Assembly: GCA_002402275.1 (NCBI GenBank)
Contig: DHFN01000251.1
Span: 1 to 5,730 of the forward strand
Source: Anaerolineales bacterium UBA4823
GTDB taxonomy: Bacteria; Chloroflexota; Anaerolineae; Anaerolineales; UBA4823
Length of the DNA: 5,730 nt
Reading direction: 5' to 3'
Of the stretch, positions 1 through 5,697 are shown piece after piece. The notes below the pieces were generated by a model, which was not told the origin of the DNA, did not search any database, and saw only the letters and a program-made list of their open reading frames with translations. Numbering within the stretch: position 1 is the stretch's first letter; the number at the start of each line of letters is the position of its first letter. A program made the position numbers and the translations under genes.

Positions 1-924
1 AAAGGCGCTGATTGGCATTACCCCTCCCCCAAGCGATTTTGCCACTGCCAAAATATCTGGGGCAACGTTCCAGTGTTCTACTCCCCATAATTTTCCCGTC
101 CTTCCCAAACCAGTTTGAACTTCATCGGCAATGAGTAATGTCTTGTAATGTAAGGTTGTTTCCCGGATGCGTGGCCAAAAATCATCTGGAGGAACAATTG
201 CTCCAGCTTCCCCTTGGATAGGCTCCATTAATACACCCGCAACCCCAATCCCGATTTTTTGACAGATCTCTAGTTGCCTTTCGACCGCATCTGCATCACC
301 AAAAGGAACATGATAAACTGGTCCTCCATATAATATACCGAGAGGAAGACGATATTCAGCTTTACCCATCATCGAAAGAGATCCCATCGTTTTGCCATGA
401 AATGCATTCACGGCAACGATAAATGCCGGTTTACGAGTAACCATTTTCGCCAGTTTTATTGCTCCCTCGATTGCTTCAGTGCCACTTGCTGCAAAAAAAC
501 TATATTTGATTTCTCCCGGAGCGATCTGACCTAGTAACTTAGCGAGAACACCCCGCAATGGATCAATCAACTCCTGACTCGGCATGGGAGTTCGGTAGGT
601 CAATTGATCGTGTACAGCAGACACCACCTCTGGATGATTCCACCCTAAATTCATACTTCCATAACCACCCAAACAATCCAGGTATTCACGGCCAAGGACA
701 TCTCTGAAAATCGTCCCCTCTCCAGTCCATTCCGTGGCAGCCCAATCACCCGCTTCGGTTACTGATTTACGATAATCTAACCAACCTTTATTAAAATATT
801 CAGCAAAATTTAATTTCGATTCTTCAATAATTTGTTTTCCCTCATCCAAAGATACCTGGGGTTTATGGATGATGTTGAGCCATTTTACAGAGTACTCGAG
901 TGCTTCTTCTATATTTTGCACCAT
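1..924 (-). CDS. patA: Class III aminotransferase, putrescine aminotransferase-like (3' end beyond window)
   Basis: This is a PLP-dependent fold-type I enzyme. By family it would move the amino group of putrescine (or a similar diamine or omega-amine) to 2-oxoglutarate, giving 4-aminobutanal/1-pyrroline and glutamate in the cytoplasm. The 308 visible residues match what I recall of E. coli PatA/YgjG almost motif for motif: LDYRKSVT (49-56), LDCLGGYG (82-89), SQELIDPLR (116-124), KYSFFAASGTE (140-150), FHGK (175-178), EPIQGE (234-239), DEVQTGLGRTGK (267-278) and AKSLGGGVMPI (295-305). K296 is the expected Schiff-base lysine and D267 the pyridine-nitrogen aspartate. About 150 C-terminal residues lie off the window. 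The ATG at 924 has AGGAGG six nt upstream. It is the last visible gene of the operon, 10 nt after the nucleotidyltransferase-like gene. Family membership is secure. Putrescine specificity is inferred; a cadaverine, ornithine or other omega-aminotransferase remains possible. Confidence 0.88.
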   Translation of the reverse strand, partial: MVQNIEEALEYSVKWLNIIHKPQVSLDEGKQIIEESKLNFAEYFNKGWLDYRKSVTEAGDWAATEWTGEGTIFRDVLGREYLDCLGGYGSMNLGWNHPEVVSAVHDQLTYRTPMPSQELIDPLRGVLAKLLGQIAPGEIKYSFFAASGTEAIEGAIKLAKMVTRKPAFIVAVNAFHGKTMGSLSMMGKAEYRLPLGILYGGPVYHVPFGDADAVERQLEICQKIGIGVAGVLMEPIQGEAGAIVPPDDFWPRIRETTLHYKTLLIADEVQTGLGRTGKLWGVEHWNVAPDILAVAKSLGGGVMPISAF

Positions 925-937
925 GATTATCCTCCTA
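925..937 (-). promoter_or_regulatory. Stop-fused Shine-Dalgarno of the aminotransferase gene
   Basis: On the minus strand the sequence reads TAGGAGGATAATCATG. TAG (937-935) ends the upstream nucleotidyltransferase-like gene and shares its AG with a consensus AGGAGG (936-931), six nt before the ATG at 924. A ribosome terminating upstream sits directly on the initiation site, which suggests translational coupling. Confidence 0.8.
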
Positions 938-1744
938 TACCCAATCTGAAACTTCTTTGTACCATGATTTTTTTGTGCCTGTTTGAGCGCGTGTTTTCCA
1001 CTTTCCTGACTTCGGGGATACCTCAATCAGGTTTATTAACTGGTCTATTTGTGTTATGATAATTTGCCGTTGTTGATTGTTTAATGCGGAAACATTTGCC
1101 GTGGCTTCTTTTATTTTGATTAAATTATTAATTGCCGTGTAATAAAACCCCCAATCATCTGAAAAAATCTTAATCAGGTATCTGGTATTGATCGAATCTT
1201 TGTCAGATTCCCCTAAAGATGCTGCCAGAAATAAAAGCATTGCATCTTTTAAATCCTTATCATTGATTTGAACAATTTGTAATTTTTGTAGGAGTAAATC
1301 CGTCAAGGAAACGCAATATGGATGGTATTCCAGACGATTCTTAAAATCTACCGGGTGGTTGTAATCTAATTTATCAAAAAAGACATCAATCATCGGTATC
1401 TTGGGGCTAAAGAAAATCAGTCGCGTCCCACCAGCAATCATGGCGGCGCGTTTTTCTAACCCATATCCATGTCTTTCAAAAAAGGGGACTAATTTTCCGC
1501 GTTGTTTTCCATAAGATGCAAAGTCAATATCGGTAAATACACGTTCTCCGAGACGTTCCATCTGCCGATAGAGATTTACGTATTCGGGAAAATAATAATG
1601 AAGTGCAATCGGTCCCATAACCCGCAGAATTAGTCCTTCTTTTTGTGCATCAGTAGATAATTGGCGAGCTTCTTCCAGAAAAGTATCTGGTGTGGGAAAT
1701 TCATTCAAAGGGATGTCTTTTGGTAAACGAAACTGATTTTGCAT
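935..1744 (-). CDS. Putative nucleotidyltransferase-fold protein (MNT/AbiEii-like)
   Basis: This 269-residue soluble protein has the outline of a Pol-beta-type nucleotidyltransferase. An N-terminal helix is followed by VMGPIALHYYF (42-52), in the place of the usual G-G/S glycine motif, then FTDIDFA (70-76) with the D72-x-D74 metal pair. PMIDVFFD (117-124) offers D120 as the third carboxylate. SLTDLLLQKLQI (146-157) and KDLKDAMLLFL (163-173) resemble the helical segments that follow the core in AbiEii-type and related proteins. The C-terminal third is helical and I do not recognise it. The second glycine is a proline (P45), and the glycine-to-DxD distance is longer than in classical enzymes. 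I chose the ATG at 1744 because AGGAGA lies six nt upstream and it avoids overlapping the phosphoesterase gene; an ATG at 1798 would add 18 residues. No antitoxin-like partner is adjacent. The fold is inferred, and substrate and role are unknown. Confidence 0.6.
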   Translation of the reverse strand: MQNQFRLPKDIPLNEFPTPDTFLEEARQLSTDAQKEGLILRVMGPIALHYYFPEYVNLYRQMERLGERVFTDIDFASYGKQRGKLVPFFERHGYGLEKRAAMIAGGTRLIFFSPKIPMIDVFFDKLDYNHPVDFKNRLEYHPYCVSLTDLLLQKLQIVQINDKDLKDAMLLFLAASLGESDKDSINTRYLIKIFSDDWGFYYTAINNLIKIKEATANVSALNNQQRQIIITQIDQLINLIEVSPKSGKWKTRAQTGTKKSWYKEVSDWV

Positions 1745-1757
1745 AAATGATCTCCTA
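1745..1757 (-). promoter_or_regulatory. Stop-fused Shine-Dalgarno deciding the nucleotidyltransferase-like start
   Basis: The minus strand reads TAGGAGATCATTTATG. TAG (1757-1755) ends the metallophosphoesterase gene and shares its AG with AGGAGA (1756-1751), six nt before the ATG at 1744. The layout matches the next junction at 937-924. It is the main reason to prefer 1744 over the upstream ATG at 1798. Confidence 0.78.
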
Positions 1758-2696
1758 CCCGGAAGTAAAGATATAATCTTTGACTTTACCCTTTTCAAGG
1801 ATAACTACCACCCCTTTTAAAACCCCTTCTGAATACTCACTACCCGGATTAATGACAACGGTTCGTTTGATTTTTTGAGCGCCGCGCGATTCATGGATAT
1901 GCCCATGTAAACCAATCAAAGGTTGATACTTTTCGATCATTTTTGCTACAGCTTTACTCCCAACATGGACTTTTTTTTCAGTTGCCTGAGTTAATTTTTT
2001 ATCTAATTCGGGTGCTAAATCTAAAGAGGAACCATAAGGAGGTGCATGAAAGTTGAATATTGCATTTGGCAAATCTTTCACCTGTGAACATAATTGTTCC
2101 AGCATAGGTTCGAGTTCTACATCGGGTTTTTCACGGGGAGTATTCCAGGGAGTGGGATTTGTCCAAGAGAATGTGATCATTTCATGATCGCCTATTATTA
2201 CATTCCGATTATTACAATTGACAATTGCCTTCGAATCCTCGATGATTTGATCAACCTCGAAGTAATCGTCATTTCCAGCAGCCATGTAAACCTTGTAATC
2301 TGTACCATCTAAGCGTTCTTCTGCGAGAGTTATCCATTCTTGAAGGCGCTGCAGCATCAATCTTTTAAATAATGCATCCACTTTTTTAGGATCCTCTTTA
2401 TAAACCAGGAATTCGTCTTGTGTTTGGTGGGTCCAATAATAACCTAAAGTTTCTATGGTATTTTTTAGCTTAGCCAGTTCATCATCGGTTTCGACTTCAA
2501 TATGACTACCCATTAAGGTCGTCTCCCAACCTCCTCTTGAATTATCTACCAAAGGAATTAACACTTTTCCCGTTAAATCTCCTAGCAATATGCCCGTATC
2601 TACATTGTAAATTTTTAAGGCATTTAAATATTTCCGATAACACAAATTTGAACCATGGATATCAGTGACGAAAAATAGTTTGATCTGGTTTCCCAT
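1755..2696 (-). CDS. Calcineurin-like metallophosphoesterase (Icc-related type)
   Basis: This is a 313-residue cytoplasmic binuclear-metal phosphoesterase with no signal peptide or membrane segment. Metal-site motifs appear in family order: TDIHGS (11-16; D12, H14), GDLTGK (39-44; D40), AAGNDDYF (139-146; N142), NFHAPPYGS (215-223; H217) and GLHGHIHES (262-270; H266, H268). NPGSEYS (283-289) closes the fold as in many small phosphodiesterases of this superfamily. A 90-residue helical insert (about 50-135), rich in charged residues, lies between the second and third motifs. The third motif is GNDD, not GNHD/E, so the usual catalytic histidine is Asp143; as I recall, Icc-related proteins (COG2129) often have this. 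GGAG ends six nt before the ATG. It lies 76 nt after the permease stop with no hairpin between, and 10 nt before the next gene. The substrate cannot be told: a cyclic nucleotide, another phosphodiester or a phosphomonoester are all possible. Confidence 0.85.
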   Translation of the reverse strand: MGNQIKLFFVTDIHGSNLCYRKYLNALKIYNVDTGILLGDLTGKVLIPLVDNSRGGWETTLMGSHIEVETDDELAKLKNTIETLGYYWTHQTQDEFLVYKEDPKKVDALFKRLMLQRLQEWITLAEERLDGTDYKVYMAAGNDDYFEVDQIIEDSKAIVNCNNRNVIIGDHEMITFSWTNPTPWNTPREKPDVELEPMLEQLCSQVKDLPNAIFNFHAPPYGSSLDLAPELDKKLTQATEKKVHVGSKAVAKMIEKYQPLIGLHGHIHESRGAQKIKRTVVINPGSEYSEGVLKGVVVILEKGKVKDYIFTSG

Positions 2697-2772
2697 ACAT
2701 TGCTCCGTTGAGAAATTTTCTAGTGATGTCTTTGGGGAGATTGAATTTGTCAGCCGAGTTGAAAAGGATTAA

Positions 2773-4410
2773 TTAATCAGGTGGTAGCTCACCAAAGGTC
2801 ATACTGGTATCTAAACCCGCCTTTTTGCTGCGAGCCTTCCAATAGAAATACCAGGCGATACCACAACCCCAAATGAAAACATAGAAGATCAGAGAACCGA
2901 TTGCTAAACCTTCCAAATCTGGCATCACAATGAAGAAATAAAAGAGGATTGCCAGATAAATAAGGTTAACCACAGCACCAATCGTTACCATTGGAACTCC
3001 AAGAATCTTCCAATTTTTGTAAGGTGAGGTATCCCATATTTGGCGAGCTTTCTTCATGAACGGAAATACCGCTGCAGAAATAGCTGTAACACCAAAGACA
3101 GAGACTATTTCCAGACCGGTTACAGATAATGCACTCATCTGATCCTGAAAGATAGTGTAAAGTAAGATCCCAATTTCACCAAGCACAAAACAAAGGATAT
3201 GATTCTTTACCGGGGAAGACCAGCGATAATCAATATCGGCAAACCATTTCGGGCCCATTCGATCCATCCCCCAGGCAAATAAAATACGGGGGAAAGCCAG
3301 GTAAGAAAGCGCAACCCACCAAATAGTAAATACGACATAAGAGGAACCCATTAGCGTCACAATCAAAGGATTATGATTGATCACCGCGGCTAAGCCAACG
3401 AAGTTAGTTGGCCAGGGAAAAGCATATCCAGCAAGTGCCTCACCACTATTATCTACCCAAGCGGTGGCAGATAAAAATTCAAAACCGACTGTATGATATA
3501 AGACAATCCCAAGCCAAAGCATAAAGAAAGCTGGGGTAAGAACGGCAGCTAAATTGGAGAGGATGATTGTTTTGTCTGGGCGCTTGACTTCGCCTGCGAT
3601 AAATGTGATGGCATAAGAATAAGCAAACAACCACGATCCAGCTACCATGACGCCGAGTGTATCGAACCAATTCCAGGTCTTTGGAAGTACATCGCCTGAT
3701 TGTTGAATGGTCGTCCTGGCACTCTCTAAAAAGCTTTTGTAATCTAGGGATCCATATTGAGCTGCTAATCCATTCCAAGAGTTGATAAAACCTTGATGAG
3801 AAGTAAAGGTAAATACCAATAATATAGTCATTGTTCCCAAAATACCAAGAACCATGATAACTTTTTGAATCCTGGCAAAAATTTTCACACCAAATACTAC
3901 AAATAAAAACCCAATTAGGTTAACTAAAGAAGCAATTAGGAAAAACCAAAGCCCAAAATCGCCAAAAGGTGTTTTTATGGTTGCCATTAACCTCTCGGCT
4001 ATATCAGGATGACCAAGAAATTGAAAGATCATCGTTAAACCGGGGTCAACGGTTAGTGGAGCTAAAACATATATCCACATGATCCAAACAAATGCATTTC
4101 CAAAAGATTCGGCAATGCCAATAAGGGGGTGAAGGATTCGTGAATTATAGATGTATTCTCCACCTGATCGTGGCATTGATCCGCCTAATATCCCCCAAAC
4201 CAGAGAAAAACCAATCCCACAAAGTACTGCTGAAAGTATTGTTGCGATGATTAAATTGCCTCCCAAGTAAACGCCAAGCCCTAAGGTGATCATGGTCCAC
4301 ATACTAGGAGTTAAACCTTGATTCATGAACCCAACGCCAAAAGCATCAATGAATGAGAGACCTCTGACAAGACCGCTTGCTTTTCGGGCAAAAGCCATTT
4401 GTTCGGGCAT
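2773..4410 (-). CDS. APC-superfamily amino acid/polyamine permease
   Basis: This is a 545-residue polytopic inner-membrane protein, probably a secondary transporter that takes up an amino acid or amine using an ion gradient, or works as an exchanger. About twelve hydrophobic segments run from roughly residue 20 to 525. The APC signatures are visible: GGSMPRSGGEY (76-86) at the end of the second helix region, IAGEVKRPDKTI (271-282) after a sixth-helix-like segment, and FPRILFAWGMDRMGPKWFA (373-391) in the eighth/ninth loop. A loop of about 50 residues (205-250) is longer than in many relatives. The ATG at 4410 is preceded by AAGGAG at an 8-nt gap; a second ATG at codon 5 lacks this placement. 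It is the first gene of the minus-strand operon, facing a 387-bp divergent intergenic region. The putrescine aminotransferase-like gene downstream hints at a polyamine or related amino acid as substrate, but the sequence does not settle this. Confidence 0.88.
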   Translation of the reverse strand: MPEQMAFARKASGLVRGLSFIDAFGVGFMNQGLTPSMWTMITLGLGVYLGGNLIIATILSAVLCGIGFSLVWGILGGSMPRSGGEYIYNSRILHPLIGIAESFGNAFVWIMWIYVLAPLTVDPGLTMIFQFLGHPDIAERLMATIKTPFGDFGLWFFLIASLVNLIGFLFVVFGVKIFARIQKVIMVLGILGTMTILLVFTFTSHQGFINSWNGLAAQYGSLDYKSFLESARTTIQQSGDVLPKTWNWFDTLGVMVAGSWLFAYSYAITFIAGEVKRPDKTIILSNLAAVLTPAFFMLWLGIVLYHTVGFEFLSATAWVDNSGEALAGYAFPWPTNFVGLAAVINHNPLIVTLMGSSYVVFTIWWVALSYLAFPRILFAWGMDRMGPKWFADIDYRWSSPVKNHILCFVLGEIGILLYTIFQDQMSALSVTGLEIVSVFGVTAISAAVFPFMKKARQIWDTSPYKNWKILGVPMVTIGAVVNLIYLAILFYFFIVMPDLEGLAIGSLIFYVFIWGCGIAWYFYWKARSKKAGLDTSMTFGELPPD

Positions 4411-4473
4411 TTTATCCTCTCCTTATAATAAATATTGATGGTGATAGTTGTTCTATTTTTGAAAAATTCTAGT

Positions 4474-4492
4474 GGTTATAAATCTTATAATC
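4474..4492. repeat. 19-bp inverted repeat upstream of the permease gene
   Basis: The arms GGTTATAA and TTATAATC match at 7 of 8 positions around the spacer ATC. The element is centred about 70 nt upstream of the permease ATG and overlaps the only -10-like sequence I found for that operon. It could be a repressor operator. The composition is A/T-rich, so chance cannot be excluded. Confidence 0.35.
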
Positions 4493-4632
4493 AGTATTAC
4501 TCTGGTTTCATAGGTTTGGTCTATGCTCTATTTTTATAGTTCCATCTAGTAACAATTTGTACTTGGAATAATAGGTGTATTGTCTTAAAAACTTAAATAA
4601 CGAACGCTTTTAATATACTTGATCGTCCATTT

Positions 4633-4645
4633 ATTTGTAACAAAT
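4633..4645. repeat. 13-bp perfect palindrome, possible operator
   Basis: The sequence ATTTGTAACAAAT has perfect 6-bp arms (ATTTGT/ACAAAT) around one central A. It contains TTGTAA (4635-4640), a possible weak -35, which would pair with TATTAT (4660-4665) across a rather long 19-bp spacer. It lies 15 bp before the larger 25-bp dyad, so both could belong to one operator-promoter for the plus-strand leader. Confidence 0.4.
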
Positions 4646-4659
4646 CGCTTATTCAATTT

Positions 4660-4684
4660 TATTATAACGTTATACGTCATAATA
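4660..4684. repeat. 25-bp near-perfect inverted repeat, probable operator
   Basis: The 11-bp arms TATTATAACGT (4660-4670) and ACGTCATAATA (4674-4684) pair at 10 of 11 positions around the spacer TAT. Inside it lies a separate perfect 12-bp palindrome, TATAACGTTATA (4663-4674). Size and symmetry fit a dimeric repressor site such as those of TetR or MarR families, though no regulator gene is in the window. It overlaps a candidate -10 (TATTAT) and ends 10 nt before AGGAGG. Lacking a G/C-rich stem and a U tract, it is not an intrinsic terminator. Confidence 0.5.
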
Positions 4685-4694
4685 TTAGATTCCT

Positions 4695-4777
4695 AGGAGG
4701 TATGTAAAGTGTCAAATGTAATTTCTTCGGATTATAATATCTGTATCCTATTTGTAATCATTTTAAGGTTTATTTAG
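4695..4777 (+). CDS. Possible 22-codon leader mini-ORF with consensus Shine-Dalgarno
   Basis: AGGAGG at 4695-4700 is a consensus Shine-Dalgarno stranded in the intergenic region. Eight nt later, GTG (4709-4711) opens a 22-codon frame that closes at TAG (4775-4777). The predicted peptide starts MSNVISSDY and ends with the hydrophobic stretch CILFVIILRFI. An ATG-TAA pair (4702-4707) also follows the AGGAGG, but only one nt away, too close for normal initiation. The frame ends 20 nt before the DUF948-like ATG and is in a different frame from it. It could be a leader peptide, a small membrane peptide or a degenerate remnant. No homology can be claimed, and only the ribosome-site spacing supports it. 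Confidence 0.3.
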
Positions 4778-4782
4778 AATCA

Positions 4783-4797
4783 TGATAAAATACTTTT
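4783..4797 (+). promoter_or_regulatory. Extended -10 promoter giving a leaderless DUF948-like mRNA
   Basis: TGATAAAAT (4783-4791) fits an extended -10 (TG-n-TATAAT with one mismatch). The expected transcription start, about seven nt beyond the hexamer, falls on the A of the ATG at 4798. The 20 nt before that ATG contain no Shine-Dalgarno, and an in-frame TAA at 4786-4788 rules out a longer N-terminus. At a 17-bp spacer the -35 would be TTAAGG (4763-4768), a poor match, as is tolerated with extended -10 promoters. Confidence 0.5.
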
Positions 4798-5250
4798 ATG
4801 GAAGAAGAAATAATTAATAATCCTGACCAAACCCAACCAAATTATTCTTCTAAAAAAGAGAATAATGTAGCCCATCACAATTATGGAATTTATATAGGGC
4901 TGGTATGCGTAGTTTTACTCGTTATAATTATTCTTTCAATTTATTGGTTGCTTAATCACGAACAACAAACATCCGTCATCAGGGATATTTTTATTATATT
5001 CATGGCTTTGGAAACATTGCTTCTAGGGATTGCACTCATTATATTGATTGTGCAGCTTGCAAGACTGATTAATCTTTTGCAAAATGAGATCAAACCTATT
5101 TTAAATTCCACAAATGAAACGGTAAATACCCTTAAAGGAACTACTGCATTTTTAAGCAATAATTTTGTGGAACCGGTAATGAAACTTAATGAGTTATTGG
5201 CAGGATTCCAAAAATTAATTGAGATTGTAGGATTAAGCAAAAAGAAATAA
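4798..5250 (+). CDS. Small two-helix membrane protein, DUF948-like
   Basis: This 150-residue protein of unknown function has a polar N-terminus rich in Asn, Gln and Glu (1-27). A first membrane helix follows (about 29-52, IYIGLVCVVLLVIIILSIYW region), then a short polar loop and a second helix (about 62-86, IFIIFMALETLLLGIALIIL region). The amphipathic tail carries QLARLINLLQNEIKPILNS (86-104), NETVNTLKGTTAFLSNNFVEP (split over 106-126) and a basic SKKK end. The tail pattern, a helix followed by 'EIKPIL...TVNTLKGT...N.V.P', resembles DUF948-type proteins as I know them. Those are commonly found beside YtxH proteins, as here (24 nt upstream). The ATG at 4798 has no Shine-Dalgarno and sits at a predicted transcription start. 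The pair is probably associated with the cell envelope, but its molecular role is unknown. Confidence 0.75.
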   Translation: MEEEIINNPDQTQPNYSSKKENNVAHHNYGIYIGLVCVVLLVIIILSIYWLLNHEQQTSVIRDIFIIFMALETLLLGIALIILIVQLARLINLLQNEIKPILNSTNETVNTLKGTTAFLSNNFVEPVMKLNELLAGFQKLIEIVGLSKKK

Positions 5251-5274
5251 ATTTCTCGTCAAGGAGTATGAAAT

Positions 5275-5697
5275 ATGTCAGAACAAGATTCAGATTTTAG
5301 TGCTTTTTTAGCAGGTTTTATCTTTGGCGGTTTAGTAGGAGCAGCTCTTGCATTGCTCTATGCACCTCAATCCGGTGAAGAAACCCGTACGATTATTCGG
5401 GAGAAAAGCATCGAATTAAAAGATAAAGCTATTGATACCTCAGATGAAGCTCGAAAGCGCGCAGAAAAGTCTCTGGAAGAAGCGCGTATGCAAGCAGAAA
5501 AAGCGGTTGCTAATGCGAAACAAAAAGCAGAAGAACTAGCCAATCTCACTCGACAAAAAACGATTGAATTGCAACAACGCGGGCAAGAAATTCTCGATGA
5601 ACAAAAAACCAAGTTGGAAGGCACAATCGAACTGGGAAAAAAAGTTGTAAAGAAGTCGAAAGAGGACTCTGGAGCGGAACCCGCTGAGGGAGCATAA
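5275..5697 (+). CDS. YtxH-domain protein with membrane anchor and coiled coil
   Basis: This 140-residue protein has a short acidic N-terminus, then one glycine/alanine-rich membrane helix (about 8-29) and the typical YtxH exit motif LLYAPQSGEETR (27-38). Residues about 40-130 form a long, strongly charged helix with Ala/Lys/Glu heptad-like repeats, including KSLEEARMQAEKAVANAKQK (split over the middle). It is low in complexity and LEA-like, and ends in an acidic tail. In Firmicutes the YtxH family is linked to general stress. Here the protein is likely a bitopic membrane protein with its coiled coil facing the cytoplasm, with no enzymatic activity. AAGGAG (5261-5266) lies 8 nt before the ATG; another ATG at 5268 is too close and gives only a short frame. 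It is co-transcribed with the DUF948-like gene, and its TAA overlaps the ATG of a probable third gene. Confidence 0.88.
   Translation: MSEQDSDFSAFLAGFIFGGLVGAALALLYAPQSGEETRTIIREKSIELKDKAIDTSDEARKRAEKSLEEARMQAEKAVANAKQKAEELANLTRQKTIELQQRGQEILDEQKTKLEGTIELGKKVVKKSKEDSGAEPAEGA

Larger units (their letters stand above)
4411..4797. promoter_or_regulatory. Divergent intergenic control region
   Basis: This 387-bp A+T-rich region separates the minus-strand permease operon from the plus-strand DUF948-like/YtxH genes, so it should carry both promoters. It holds the dyads, mini-ORF and extended -10 listed separately. The stretch at about 4500-4620 shows nothing I can name beyond A/T-rich runs and a short ACAA-T-TTGT palindrome at 4552-4560. 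I see no tRNA, riboswitch or intrinsic terminator in it. For the permease, a possible -10 (TTATAA or TATAAG on the minus strand, near 4485-4490) would leave a leader of about 70 nt, but no good -35 accompanies it. Confidence 0.6.

Noticed and set aside
1745..1798. An upstream ATG at 1798 that would add 18 basic residues to the nucleotidyltransferase-like protein.
   Set aside because: It would overlap the phosphoesterase gene by 44 nt, and the ATG at 1744 has AGGAGA at ideal spacing and repeats the layout of the next junction.
935..2696. Reading the nucleotidyltransferase-like and phosphoesterase genes as a toxin-antitoxin or abortive-infection pair.
   Set aside because: The phosphoesterase is a full-size enzyme, not an AbiEi-type antitoxin, and the pair lies inside a metabolic operon with no mobile element or defence genes in view.
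2697..2772. A possible terminator or promoter in the 76-nt gap between permease and phosphoesterase genes.
   Set aside because: There is no G/C-rich stem with a following T run on the minus strand, and only a trivial AGAAA-T-TTTCT palindrome. Read-through is the simpler reading.
3479..3778. An open frame of 99 codons inside the permease gene.
   Set aside because: It lies in another frame of a well-supported gene and has no membrane or domain logic or ribosome site of its own.
4660..4684. The 25-bp inverted repeat as an intrinsic terminator.
   Set aside because: The stem is A/T-rich with a 3-nt loop and no T tract on either side, so operator function fits better.
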